This document shows positions 1 through 8,376 of a stretch of 64,000 nt of DNA, in pieces. The DNA is from Marinobacterium stanieri (GTDB taxonomy: Bacteria; Pseudomonadota; Gammaproteobacteria; Pseudomonadales; Balneatricaceae). A program made the translations under genes and the position numbers. A model generated the notes under the pieces. The model was not told where the DNA came from. It made no database searches and worked only from the letters and a program-made list of their open reading frames with translations. Location: positions 1 through 64,000 of the forward strand of contig NZ_FTMN01000007.1 in the NCBI RefSeq assembly GCF_900155945.1. The letters run 5' to 3'. Every line of letters starts with the position of its first letter. Position 1 is the first letter of the stretch.

Positions 1-93
1 CCGTCGCTCAATCGAGCTGCTGCATGAAGGCCCTCAATGGCCGTTGAGGGTGGGTCCCAATTTACCCGAAAAACACAGAGAATTATCCATACA
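1..93. mobile_element. possible end of an IS21-like insertion element
   Basis: This stretch interrupts the photolyase frame on its right. It contains a GGGTGGGTCCCAATTTACCC block (48-67) of the sort found inside the ends of IS21-family elements, and it stops with ACA at 91-93, the usual IS21 terminus. A 7-bp inverted repeat CCCTCAA (31-37) / TTGAGGG (44-50) lies just inside. No transposase can be identified because the window begins here. Assigning it to IS21 rests on recall of family ends and is a guess. Confidence 0.35.
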
Positions 94-365
94 AGCTCGC
101 TCAATACTTCAACAGGGTCACCCGTGAACACCAGCAATTGCTGACCACAGGCATCCAGCTGCTGCCTCAGGTCTGCAAGCCCCTCAAACAGGAAATCTCT
201 GCGGGCCCTCCCCATTCGAGCCGCATTAAAGTTGCCGGCACGCTCCAGCCTTGAATCATGTACATAGACCAGCAATAACTGGCCGCACTGTATCGCCGCC
301 TGCTGTAAAGCCGGATTATCGTCGAGCCGAATATCTTGGGTAAACCAGAAAAGTCCTGTCGTCAT
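94..365 (-). pseudogene. photolyase/cryptochrome N-terminal fragment, probably disrupted
   Basis: Reading leftward from the ATG at 365, about 90 codons match the N-terminal alpha/beta domain of the DNA photolyase/cryptochrome family: a start of the type LFWFTQDIRLDDNPAL, then YVHDSR, a RARRDFLFEGLADLRQQL helix and a TGDPVEVL segment, closest in style to cryptochrome DASH. Family members bind FAD and an antenna chromophore and repair pyrimidine dimers or sense blue light. After the SEL codons (base ~94) the frame stays open to the window edge, but the residues no longer look like the family. The remainder, including the FAD-binding domain, is not in the window. The intact frame could simply continue with an unusual sequence, so disruption is less sure than family. 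Confidence 0.6.
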
Positions 366-452
366 GGAAGCTCCTTATCATCTGCCTTAATTACGCAGAG
401 TAGAAGTAACCGGTTCGACATCTCAGGCCGCAGAAAAGGTGCTATTACGTTT

Positions 453-1562
453 TCACCGGCTGCCGAAGCGCCTTAGCTGCATTTCACGCAACCGGCTCAG
501 GGTACGCCGAAATGCAAAACTCAGGTAACCCTCAGGGTACAGCTCTTCCATCGGGACCTCAGCCTCAATCCATAGGGGAACGCGCCGGTCATAGCATTCA
601 TCCACCAGCGCGATAAAACGACGCACACCGTTATCCTTATCGGTCAGCTTGGGTAATGTCCGGTCACCGGCAGCAACCTGAGCGGCCGCGTCTTCAGTTC
701 CGCGGGCAATACCGGGCAACTCGCGATCACCACTTAATCTGGGCACCGCCGTCAGCAAAACGTGATTAAAGCGGTCGCAGAGCTCAATATACTCAGCTGC
801 AGCCAGCGGTGCTTCACACAACTGGTCATAGGTGCACCAGAGCTGGTGGTCGTCATACTGCAAGCTATCGACCTGGCGATTGTTCAGCACCAAGGGACCA
901 CTTTTTGCCTGCCCTCGCATCTGGCTGCGAAACACATCTGCCAAAGGGGAATGACTGCCGGCTTGATACCAATAACGTTGCTGTTGCTCGCCCGGATGCA
1001 GTCGGTGATCCTGTTCCCCATCCAGCGGCATAACGTGCATCCGGGTTTTAATGGCCTCAATCGCCGGCAGCAAACGTTCCCGGTTGTGACCTTCTGAGTA
1101 CAACTGATCCGGTGGCTGATTGGAGGTCAGAATCAGCACAACGCCCTGATCAAACAGGCGCTGCACCAGCCCGCCCAGCACGACCGCATCACCGATATCA
1201 TTGACAAAAAATTCATCCAGACAGAGTACACGAACTTCTTGCGCCAACTCAGTGGCTACGACCGTCAGCGGGTCTGGTACACCATTCAAACGAAACAGAC
1301 GCTGGTGAATATCCCGCATGAAATGGTGGTAGTGCTGCCGCCTGGACGCACAGGCCAGGTCTGACTCAAACAGGTCCATCAACCAGGTTTTACCACGGCC
1401 CACACGCCCCCACATGTATACACCTGATACATCAGACCGGCCCGCCTGCAATTGCTGGAAGCAGTCTTCCAGCAAACCAACGGCATCTGCCTGGGCCGGG
1501 TCGGCGACAAAGCCACCTTCCAGAGCGGCCTGATAGCGCTGTACCGGTCCGGCCTGACTCAT
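453..1562 (-). CDS. zapE: ZapE/AFG1-like ATPase
   Basis: 369-residue P-loop ATPase of the AFG1/ZapE family, associated with the FtsZ ring in E. coli. The Walker A GRVGRGKT lies at residues 52-59, with the VGRGKT core typical of this family, and Walker B LCLDEF at 113-118; a sensor-like LILTSNQPP stretch follows. Length is normal for bacterial ZapE. The start codon at 1562 overlaps the stop of the upstream ion channel gene by 4 nt (ATGA), so the two are probably co-translated. GGGAAGGA directly precedes the start. Family assignment is firm; the division role is taken from E. coli. Confidence 0.92.
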   Translation of the reverse strand: MSQAGPVQRYQAALEGGFVADPAQADAVGLLEDCFQQLQAGRSDVSGVYMWGRVGRGKTWLMDLFESDLACASRRQHYHHFMRDIHQRLFRLNGVPDPLTVVATELAQEVRVLCLDEFFVNDIGDAVVLGGLVQRLFDQGVVLILTSNQPPDQLYSEGHNRERLLPAIEAIKTRMHVMPLDGEQDHRLHPGEQQQRYWYQAGSHSPLADVFRSQMRGQAKSGPLVLNNRQVDSLQYDDHQLWCTYDQLCEAPLAAAEYIELCDRFNHVLLTAVPRLSGDRELPGIARGTEDAAAQVAAGDRTLPKLTDKDNGVRRFIALVDECYDRRVPLWIEAEVPMEELYPEGYLSFAFRRTLSRLREMQLRRFGSR

Positions 1563-2395
1563 TCCTTCCCGCCCTGCTGCTGTTCAAGCTGACGCTCGAT
1601 GCGGTGCAGCTGCTCACTCATCTGCGCCATATGTTCACGCATCCAGTGCACATCAGCCGCCTCACCCTCGCCACTTTCCAGCTGTTGGGCTTCACTCTCT
1701 TTCTGCATTACATCCAGTACGATACCGATCATCATATTGAGGAAGACGAAAGCGGTCAGGAAGATAAACGTCAGGTAGAAAATCCAGCTATAGGGATAAT
1801 CAACCATGGTGGCGTACATGACATCGGTCCAGTCCTCAAAGGTCGCCACGCGAAACAGGGTCAACATGGAAATGGTGATATTGCCCCAGAGTACAGGATC
1901 AACGCTATTGAACATGAAGCTGCCAATGGCGGCATAGATATAGAAGATGATGAACATCAGCAGCGCCACATAGCCCATGCGAGGGATGGATTTCACCAGG
2001 GCAGCGAGGAGCACACGCAGTTCCGGGATCAGTGAAACGAGTCGCAATACACGGAATACCCTGAGCAGGCGTGCGATCAGCACCATTTCCGATTCGTTGA
2101 TCGGTACCAGGCTGGCAACCACAATGACAAAGTCAAAGATATTCCAGCCCTGCTTGAAGAAGTTGATGAAGCGCTTTTCCGCCGCCATTCGCACCATGAT
2201 TTCAAACAGGAAAAACAGGGTGACACCCAGATCTAGCCAGTTGATCCATTGGTCAAAGCGGGAAGACTGCTCATAGGTTTTGGCACCAATCAGCAGCGCA
2301 GACGCGATGATGACGGCGATGACAAAGGTTTCGAACAGTTTGTTGGCACGCAGGTGCTCCATGCGGTCCTGCAGGCGGCTCCAGTTAAGCGTCAT
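1559..2395 (-). CDS. voltage-gated cation channel (bacterial Nav/Cav-like)
   Basis: 278-residue single-domain six-helix channel of the ion_trans family, expected to form a tetramer in the inner membrane. S1-S3 lie within residues ~20-100. The S4 voltage sensor has arginines at 109, 112, 115 and 118, each three residues apart. The pore loop carries T185-F-E-D-W-T-D191, where NaChBac/NavAb-type sodium channels have TLESWS(M/A). The extra aspartates at 188 and 191 match positions that confer Ca selectivity in engineered NavAb (CavAb). A short C-terminal amphipathic/coiled-coil tail ends in a Gln-rich segment. It overlaps zapE by ATGA. Ion selectivity is an inference. Confidence 0.88.
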   Translation of the reverse strand: MTLNWSRLQDRMEHLRANKLFETFVIAVIIASALLIGAKTYEQSSRFDQWINWLDLGVTLFFLFEIMVRMAAEKRFINFFKQGWNIFDFVIVVASLVPINESEMVLIARLLRVFRVLRLVSLIPELRVLLAALVKSIPRMGYVALLMFIIFYIYAAIGSFMFNSVDPVLWGNITISMLTLFRVATFEDWTDVMYATMVDYPYSWIFYLTFIFLTAFVFLNMMIGIVLDVMQKESEAQQLESGEGEAADVHWMREHMAQMSEQLHRIERQLEQQQGGKE

Positions 2396-2442
2396 TAAGG
2401 CTGAGTCTCCAAGGCAAAATCGGTTTGATTTTGGACCTGCGA

Positions 2443-2471
2443 ATTATACGCAAGTGCCCGCTCAGCCCCAA
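2443..2471 (-). promoter_or_regulatory. candidate sigma-70 promoter for the channel-zapE unit
   Basis: On the minus strand a perfect TATAAT (plus-strand 2443-2448) lies about 50 bases before the channel start, with a TTGGGG 17 bases upstream as a weak -35. The -35 falls inside the 3' end of the phosphatase gene. This is motif matching only. Confidence 0.45.
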
Positions 2472-4396
2472 TGTTCCTCTTCATCACTCATATCGAAGCG
2501 CACATCCTTGCCATCCGCGCCCAACTGCCAGACTTCAACCGGCTCACCATCTTCAGCAAACCGTACCAGTCCGATACCGGCATTATTCACCAGACGGCAA
2601 CCTTCAGGCGCCCCTTCGGGCTTACGCGGCGATACTTTCATCAGGCGGCGCTTGGTAAACCAGTTCAGCGGGGATGAGGGTGCATACATCCAGCGGTTCA
2701 CACGGTCGAAGAGTTTCAGCAGACCTTTGGGGAACTCGTTTTTCAGACCACTGCTAGTGATCTGCCAGATCTTGGGACTGCCCTTGCGGAAACGGATTTC
2801 AATATCGTAAACGAAGGAGTAGTGAACATCGCCGGACAGGATTACGAAGTGCTCCGGGGTCCGTGTATGGCGGAAAATATTCAGCATCACATTGGCGGCA
2901 CCGGGATGTGCCATCCAGTTTTCCGCATCCACCATCAATGGCTGACCAAAGGTGGTGAACAGTTTCTGGATCGCCTCGATCAGTTTCACACCGAATACAG
3001 GAGCCGGTGACACAATGATCACCGCCTTGCGCTCCAGCAATTGCTGCTGAAGCTCGGTCAGTGCCTCCCAATCCATCAGGCCGGAGGGGCTCGCCAGGTT
3101 GCGTTCTGCGCGCCAGCGACGGGTACGGGTATCCAGCACCAAAACACCCGGCTCCACCGGAATCAGATAGTCCCAGCGCTGGAACGCAAACAGTTCACTG
3201 ATCAGTTTTTCATGGTCGGCGTGATCCTGACTGTGCAGCCAGTTGTCCAGATACTCTCGCAGATGCTTGCGGATACGGTCCGGGGCGTTTCCCGCGCCCT
3301 GGCAGATCAGGTAACCGATCAGCGTGTTACCGATTATCTGGCGGGAAAACGGATGCCCGTAGGCCGACATTTCCCAGGCGGCGGAGAGGTTCCAGTCATC
3401 GGTGACATCATGGTCGTCAAAGATCATGTAGGTCGGCAGGTGTGCCATTACCCGCCGCACGGCCGGGAGCTGCTGACGGAACCCGGCAATGGCCTCAGCT
3501 TCCTTGTCATATCGTGCCTGGTGCGCATCCGATAACTGCAGCGGCCGCAGGTTCAGTCCTTCCCAGGCACGCGGCGACCAGACCAGACAATAACTGGCGA
3601 TCACCTCGGCAAAGGTGATGAGGTGGTTATGCGCGGAATCACTGGTGAAGATCGGTTTGCGCACACCGGAGAAAAACTTGTCACGTACATTCTGACTCAG
3701 TTGATCCTTCGGCAGGAGCAACTCACGCTCATAGTAGCAGTGCGGACTGGCACGCAGTTCGGCACCACTGTCGGCACCGCCACCTTCCAGCTGCTCATCC
3801 CACAGCTGCAATTTGTCACCCAGCTGGTGAGCGGCCTGGAGCAATGGTCCCGCCACATCATCGGCGTACAACTGGTCACCGCTCATCATCAGCACTGCAG
3901 GCCAGTCTTCAGGCTGCTGCAGCCGCTCGGCGAGCCAGTCATCGGCACGCGCCAGACCATCGAGGGAGTCATGATGGGGCTTGCGGCAGGAGCCATGGAG
4001 CATGGAGGTCAACTGAGGCTGGATAACAAAGCCAGGCAGAGCCTCGCCCGGGTACAGCAGATCCACGCCCCAATCGGCAATCGAACGCCATCGCCCCTGC
4101 GACTGGGCAATTTTCAGATCGTAGTCGATGCGTACAGCAGTCGGCAGTGCCGTATCCGGTTTTACATGCAGCAGGTAGGCATGTGCCCGATTGCCGAGCG
4201 GCATGTGCCAGCACTCGTCCGTTTCGACTGGCCGGTCCAGCAGGGTTTCGCCCTCGGCCGTCAAGCCAATGGCAAACTGCAGCGGGACAGTCGAGAGACA
4301 CCAGATTGTCAGTTCGTCAGGCGCGATACGTCTCAGAATCGGGCCGACCAGAATTGGAGAGGAAGCGGTATGAGTATTTACGTCAGAATGCGTCAT
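2462..4396 (-). CDS. PhoD-like metallophosphatase family protein
   Basis: 644 residues with a calcineurin-like/PhoD-type metal centre: HGSCRKPH at 134-141, SGDQLYADD at 172-180, FDDHDVTDDW at 326-335 and SGDVHYSF in the C-terminal part. These are the usual metal-ligand blocks of the alkaline phosphatase D-like superfamily. No signal peptide or Tat motif is visible at the N terminus, unlike secreted PhoD, so a cytoplasmic phosphatase/phosphodiesterase is more likely. The substrate is unknown. A 62-residue small gene lies upstream on the same strand, 46 bases away, and may share its transcript. The start was chosen at the first ATG; the Shine-Dalgarno there is weak. Confidence 0.82.
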   Translation of the reverse strand: MTHSDVNTHTASSPILVGPILRRIAPDELTIWCLSTVPLQFAIGLTAEGETLLDRPVETDECWHMPLGNRAHAYLLHVKPDTALPTAVRIDYDLKIAQSQGRWRSIADWGVDLLYPGEALPGFVIQPQLTSMLHGSCRKPHHDSLDGLARADDWLAERLQQPEDWPAVLMMSGDQLYADDVAGPLLQAAHQLGDKLQLWDEQLEGGGADSGAELRASPHCYYERELLLPKDQLSQNVRDKFFSGVRKPIFTSDSAHNHLITFAEVIASYCLVWSPRAWEGLNLRPLQLSDAHQARYDKEAEAIAGFRQQLPAVRRVMAHLPTYMIFDDHDVTDDWNLSAAWEMSAYGHPFSRQIIGNTLIGYLICQGAGNAPDRIRKHLREYLDNWLHSQDHADHEKLISELFAFQRWDYLIPVEPGVLVLDTRTRRWRAERNLASPSGLMDWEALTELQQQLLERKAVIIVSPAPVFGVKLIEAIQKLFTTFGQPLMVDAENWMAHPGAANVMLNIFRHTRTPEHFVILSGDVHYSFVYDIEIRFRKGSPKIWQITSSGLKNEFPKGLLKLFDRVNRWMYAPSSPLNWFTKRRLMKVSPRKPEGAPEGCRLVNNAGIGLVRFAEDGEPVEVWQLGADGKDVRFDMSDEEEHWG

Positions 4397-4442
4397 GCAG
4401 ATAATCTGGCCCGATCCACTCGGGCCAGAGCAATACCTTGAT

Positions 4443-4631
4443 TCAGTGAACGGCTGGATCGTCGTATTTTTTGCGAATCGCCATTAAGGCCGGCTGAATA
4501 TCGAGAGGGGCATAGTTCATCGCCTGCTCGAACAAGTCCTTGTTTTCTTCGGACAACCGCTCCTCCTCGCTCATCGCGGACAACTGTCGCATGGCTTCAA
4601 TAAACTTGGGATGGGGTTTGTTCTGGCTCAT
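4443..4631 (-). CDS. small hypothetical protein, 62 aa
   Basis: I do not recognise a named family. The protein is short, acidic and helical, beginning MSQNKPHPKFIEAMRQLSAM, with no membrane segment, cysteine or signal peptide. A strong GAGGAGG Shine-Dalgarno sits 7 bases before the ATG, and the frame uses ordinary codons, which argues for a real gene. It lies just upstream of the PhoD-like phosphatase on the same strand and could be its co-transcribed partner. Confidence 0.65.
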   Translation of the reverse strand: MSQNKPHPKFIEAMRQLSAMSEEERLSEENKDLFEQAMNYAPLDIQPALMAIRKKYDDPAVH

Positions 4632-4862
4632 GGTGTGCCCTCCTCATTGGGTCAGAGACAGGATCGCTCTGCTCAAGCGTATTGTGCCTGTGCGTGAAGT
4701 CGAGGGCCAGCCCCAATCCAACACGGCATGTTTGTTTATAGCGCCACTGGTACGCACCAGATCAATATCACATTAGCAATAACCTTATAAGATGAAAGAA
4801 TATTGCCCAGGACTCCCTGTCGTGGGCACTATTAACCAACGCAGTAAGCAAGGAGTGCTTAA

Positions 4863-5303
4863 ATGTCGATTGATCCCCGCAATGTCATTCTCGCCCGTAT
4901 CTCAACCGGACTTACGGAAATGCTCGGACGTATGGGCGCTCACGCCACCATGCGTGATATGGGTACACACAGCAGTGAAGAATTGTGGCCGCAGTGGCCT
5001 GATAACCTGACAGCGGAAGATGCCTGTGACCTGCTGGGTGATGCGCTGAGCAATATCGGCACTTTTGACCAGGTCGATATGAAGCCGGAAGGTGATGCCG
5101 TCGCGATCAGAATAAAAGGCTGTGAATTCAACCACCTTGGGCAGTTGGAAGCGTCCCCGGTGGGACAAAGGTCGATCTGTTTCTTTGGTTTCGGGCTTAT
5201 CGAGAAGTCGCTCGAGCGATTGACGGGCAACCAGTATCGCGTGGAATTGATCCACCACGATGCAGAGACCGATACCTGTAAAGAAATAGCGCGTTTCCGC
5301 TAA
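4863..5303 (+). CDS. hypothetical protein, possibly V4R-like
   Basis: 146-residue soluble protein of no firmly recognised family. AAGGAG lies 7 bases before the ATG. The last third, with the pattern C-F-F-G-F-G-L then L-x-G-x-x-Y-R-V-E-L and a final C-K-E-I-A-R-F, loosely recalls the C-terminal part of V4R/hydrocarbon-binding small-molecule domains (a cysteine opening a helix, then a later cysteine). That similarity is weak and offered only as a lead. The gene stands alone, divergent from the 4443-4631 gene and convergent with prpE. Confidence 0.6.
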   Translation: MSIDPRNVILARISTGLTEMLGRMGAHATMRDMGTHSSEELWPQWPDNLTAEDACDLLGDALSNIGTFDQVDMKPEGDAVAIRIKGCEFNHLGQLEASPVGQRSICFFGFGLIEKSLERLTGNQYRVELIHHDAETDTCKEIARFR

Positions 5304-5305
5304 CC

Positions 5306-5329
5306 AAAAAAGAGGGAATTGCTTCCCTC
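5306..5329 (-). terminator. rho-independent terminator of the mms-prpE operon
   Basis: GAGGGAA (5312-5318) pairs with TTCCCTC (5323-5329) around a TTGC loop. On the minus strand the stem is followed by six T (A 5306-5311). It lies about 80 bases past the prpE stop. A second GC-rich hairpin, CAGGGCCCC/GGGGCCCTG, sits nearer the stop but has no T-tract. Confidence 0.75.
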
Positions 5330-5410
5330 AAGATCCGAGAGGCCATCCTTGGCGGACATGTAGCAACACATGCCATGAGAGTCAGGGCCCCGAGGGGGCC
5401 CTGTGGAGCA

Positions 5411-7300
5411 TCAGGCGAGTCCAACTGCCCGAATTTTTTCTTCGATTTCCGGCAAGATGCTTTCATCATCGATGGTGGATGGCATCTTGTAGTCTTCGCT
5501 GGCGGCAATCTTGCGCAGAATGGCGCGCAGGATTTTGCCAGAGCGGGTTTTCGGCAAGCGCTGTACCACCACTGCCCGACGGAAACAGGCCAGTGCACCA
5601 ACCTGGTCACGCACCATGGCTACCAGCTCTTTTTCGAGCTCGGCTTCTTCCATCTCGACACCGGCCTTGAGAACGATCAGCCCTACCGGCACCTGCCCCT
5701 TCAGGGAGTCATTCATGCCAATGACTGCACACTCAGCAACCGCCTCATGCGCTGACACCACCTCTTCCATTTCACCGGTCGACAGACGGTGGCCGGAGAC
5801 GTTGATCACATCATCGGTACGACCGGTAATGTAGACGTAGTTATCTTCGTCTTTAAAACCGCCATCACCGGTGTGATAGTAACCCGGGAAAGCCGTCAGA
5901 TAGGAGCTGACGAAGCGGTCATTGTTGTTCCAGATACTCCAGGCAACACCCGGCGGCAACGGAAGCTTGATACAGATGTTACCGGCTTCGTTGGGCTCGA
6001 CTTCCTGACCATCGCCATCCAGCACCTGAATGTCATAGCCCGGAATCGGCTTGTTGGTAGAGCCCAGGCGAGGTTGTGACGGCTGCTCCCAGCCCATCAT
6101 TGGCGCTGTAACCGGCCAGCCGGTTTCGGTCTGCCACCAGTGGTCAACCACGGGTACCTTAAGCAGATCATCCAGCCAGTAGTAGGTTGATGAGTCCAGC
6201 TTTTCACCGGCCACAAAGATCCAGCGCAGGCTGCTCAGATCATACTTCTGCGCCAGTTCGCCCTGGGCATCTTCCTTGCGCACGGCACGGAAAGCCGTCG
6301 GCGCACAGAACATGGAGTTGACCTTGTACTCCTCAATAATGCGCCAGAACGCACCGGCATCCGGTGTTTTGATCGGCTTGCCTTCATAGAAGATCGCACT
6401 GCAGCCACCCATGAGCGGCGCATACACGATGAATGAATGGCCCACGACCCAGCCGATATCAGAGGCACCCCACCAGACATCACCCGCGTTCATGCCATAG
6501 ACATTATTGAGTGCATAGCGCAGCGCCACGGCGTAGCCACCATTATCACGCACAATGCCCTTGGGCTGACCGGTCGTACCGGAGGTGTAGAGAATATACA
6601 GTGGATCGGAACCTTTCACCGGCACACACTCGGCTGGTTCCACACCCTCCTGAGCCTGATACCAGTCCAGATCGCGGGACGGATCCATATCGGCCGTCAG
6701 CATAGGTCGCTGGCACACCAGCGTGTGCGGCGGCGTATGAGTCGCCAGCTCGACCGCCTTATCGACCAGCGGTTTATAGGCGATTTTCTTGTCAAACTCG
6801 ATGCCGCAGGATGCGGTCAGAATAACCTTGGGCTTGGCGTCATCGATACGGATGGCCAGCTCATTAGGCGCAAAACCGCCAAATACGACCGAATGCACTG
6901 CTCCAAGGCGCGCACAGGCCAGCATGGCCACGGCTGCTTCCGGGATCATGGGCATATAGATGACGACAGTATCGCCCTTCTCCACGCCCAGCTTGCGCAG
7001 GGTGCCGGCAAAACGGCTGACACGGTCCTTCAGGTCGTTATAGGTGATCGCTTCTTTGGTATCAGTGACCGGGGAATCATAATAGAGAGCAACCTGCTCA
7101 CCGCGGCCCTGTTCAACCTGATGATCCACTGCCAGATAACAGGTGTTCAGCTCACCATCGGCATACCAGCTGTGGGTACCCCAGTCGGTGGTGGTCAACG
7201 TGGTTTCGGGTGTCTTGAACCAGGCGATATTTTTGGCCTGCTCTGCCCAGTAGGCTTCGGGGTTCTCGATGGACGCCCGGTATTCTTGTGTGTAATCCAT
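5411..7300 (-). CDS. prpE: propionyl-CoA synthetase
   Basis: 629-residue ANL-family AMP-forming ligase, which activates propionate with ATP and CoA. The ATP motif YTSGTTGQPKG, an ACS-type GEKLD/WWQTETGWP core and the C-terminal lysine motif TRSGKILR are all present. The N terminus (MDYTQEYRASIENPEAYW) is typical of PrpE rather than Acs. It is the last gene of the valine operon: MmsA delivers propionyl-CoA, and PrpE would let the cell recover or feed in free propionate. The start has GAGGT 8 bases upstream; before that lie an A-rich tract (7313-7324) and a hairpin (7330-7352). Confidence 0.93.
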   Translation of the reverse strand: MDYTQEYRASIENPEAYWAEQAKNIAWFKTPETTLTTTDWGTHSWYADGELNTCYLAVDHQVEQGRGEQVALYYDSPVTDTKEAITYNDLKDRVSRFAGTLRKLGVEKGDTVVIYMPMIPEAAVAMLACARLGAVHSVVFGGFAPNELAIRIDDAKPKVILTASCGIEFDKKIAYKPLVDKAVELATHTPPHTLVCQRPMLTADMDPSRDLDWYQAQEGVEPAECVPVKGSDPLYILYTSGTTGQPKGIVRDNGGYAVALRYALNNVYGMNAGDVWWGASDIGWVVGHSFIVYAPLMGGCSAIFYEGKPIKTPDAGAFWRIIEEYKVNSMFCAPTAFRAVRKEDAQGELAQKYDLSSLRWIFVAGEKLDSSTYYWLDDLLKVPVVDHWWQTETGWPVTAPMMGWEQPSQPRLGSTNKPIPGYDIQVLDGDGQEVEPNEAGNICIKLPLPPGVAWSIWNNNDRFVSSYLTAFPGYYHTGDGGFKDEDNYVYITGRTDDVINVSGHRLSTGEMEEVVSAHEAVAECAVIGMNDSLKGQVPVGLIVLKAGVEMEEAELEKELVAMVRDQVGALACFRRAVVVQRLPKTRSGKILRAILRKIAASEDYKMPSTIDDESILPEIEEKIRAVGLA

Positions 7301-7312
7301 GCTCTACCTCGG

Positions 7313-7352
7313 TTTATTTTTGTTATAGCGGGCAGCCCGTGCGGGGCTGCCC
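7313..7352 (-). promoter_or_regulatory. intercistronic hairpin plus A-rich tract before prpE
   Basis: In the mmsB-prpE gap the minus strand runs hairpin GGGCAGCCC/GGGCTGCCC (plus-strand arms 7330-7338 and 7344-7352), then AACAAAAATAAA (7313-7324), then the Shine-Dalgarno. The hairpin has no T-tract, so it is not a normal terminator. The A-rich part fits the AAnAAnAA pattern bound by Hfq (with Crc in Pseudomonas). Function is inferred. Confidence 0.5.
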
Positions 7353-7392
7353 CAAGGTCCGGCTTCAGCTGTTAACTGCAACAGCGCCGGTA

Positions 7393-8286
7393 TTATTCAG
7401 CGTCCTGATACAGTTTGATCAGGCTGGAGAAGTCGAGGCCACCGTTGCCGGCAGACTTGTGCAGGTTGAAGAGTGAACGTGCGGCAGAGCCCATGGGCGT
7501 AGCTGACGCGCTTTGCTGGCTGACTTCCATGGCCAGACCCAGATCCTTGAACATCAGATCGACCTGGAAACCGCCCTGGTAGTCACGTGAAGCCGGAACG
7601 CCATCCATCACACCCGGAACCGGGTTGTACACCTGCAGCGCCCAGTTGTTGCCTGAGCTCTGCTTCATGATGTCCGACAGGACTTTCGGGTCCAGGCCAT
7701 TCTTAACACCCATGTTCAGCGCTTCACAGGTACCGGCCATCAAAATGCCCAGCAGCATGTTGTTGCAGACCTTGGCGATCTGCCCGGCACCGTGGTCGCC
7801 GGCGTGGAAGATATTCTTGCCCATGCATTCCAGAATCGGCTGCGCCTTCTGGAACTGCGCATCGGTACCCCCGACGATAAAGGTCAGCGTGCCCGCCTGA
7901 GCACCACCCACACCACCAGATACCGGTGCATCAATGAAGCCTACGCCCTTTTCGGCACCGGCAGCTGCCACGCTACGTGCGGTTTCGGCATCAATAGTCG
8001 AACAGTCGATAACAAGCGCATCACTGCTCAACAGGTCAAACAGCGGCTGCTCACCCGATACATACAGACCCTGGACATGCTTGCCGGCGGGCAACATGGA
8101 GATTACGAAGTCAGCGCCGGTGGCGGCATCCTGGGCACTATCGGCAACCTGACAGCCCTGTTCGGCTGCGGTTTCCAGTGCTTTGGGAGAGAGATCGAAT
8201 GCTTTTACGGTATGACCAGCCTTGGCCAGATTGGCTGCCATTGGGCCGCCCATGTTACCCAGGCCGATGAATGCGATAGTCGCCAT
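7393..8286 (-). CDS. mmsB: 3-hydroxyisobutyrate dehydrogenase
   Basis: 297-residue beta-hydroxyacid dehydrogenase oxidising 3-hydroxyisobutyrate to methylmalonate semialdehyde, the substrate of MmsA. The dinucleotide motif GLGNMGGPMAANL is at 8-20, the substrate signature DAPVSGGVGG at 119-128, and the catalytic lysine in GQIAKVCNN is K172. Length is normal. It sits between the 3-hydroxyisobutyryl-CoA hydrolase and prpE in the operon. AAGGA precedes the ATG, after an A-rich AATAAAAACAAG leader (plus 8297-8308). Confidence 0.94.
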   Translation of the reverse strand: MATIAFIGLGNMGGPMAANLAKAGHTVKAFDLSPKALETAAEQGCQVADSAQDAATGADFVISMLPAGKHVQGLYVSGEQPLFDLLSSDALVIDCSTIDAETARSVAAAGAEKGVGFIDAPVSGGVGGAQAGTLTFIVGGTDAQFQKAQPILECMGKNIFHAGDHGAGQIAKVCNNMLLGILMAGTCEALNMGVKNGLDPKVLSDIMKQSSGNNWALQVYNPVPGVMDGVPASRDYQGGFQVDLMFKDLGLAMEVSQQSASATPMGSAARSLFNLHKSAGNGGLDFSSLIKLYQDAE

Positions 8287-8296
8287 AATGAGTATC

Positions 8297-8360
8297 CTTG
8301 TTTTTATTATGCGGTAAATCGTAAATGTGTATCGGCAGGCCTCGCAGGCCCGCCTCTGCC
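8297..8360 (-). promoter_or_regulatory. intercistronic hairpin plus A-rich tract before mmsB
   Basis: The same layout as before prpE: a GC-rich hairpin with outer arms GGCAG (8334-8338) and CTGCC (8356-8360) and an inner GGCC/GGCC, then AATAAAAACAAG on the minus strand (8297-8308), then AAGGA. There is no T-tract. It is probably an mRNA processing/stability or translational control element. Confidence 0.45.
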
Positions 8361-8376
8361 CGTTTCGAACTGGCTG

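Noticed and set aside
1604-2035. 143-codon plus-strand frame opposite the ion channel
   Set aside because: His/Gln-rich antisense shadow of membrane codons.
5383-5402. GC-rich hairpin near the prpE stop as terminator
   Set aside because: No T-tract on either strand; the stem at 5312-5329 with six T is the better terminator.
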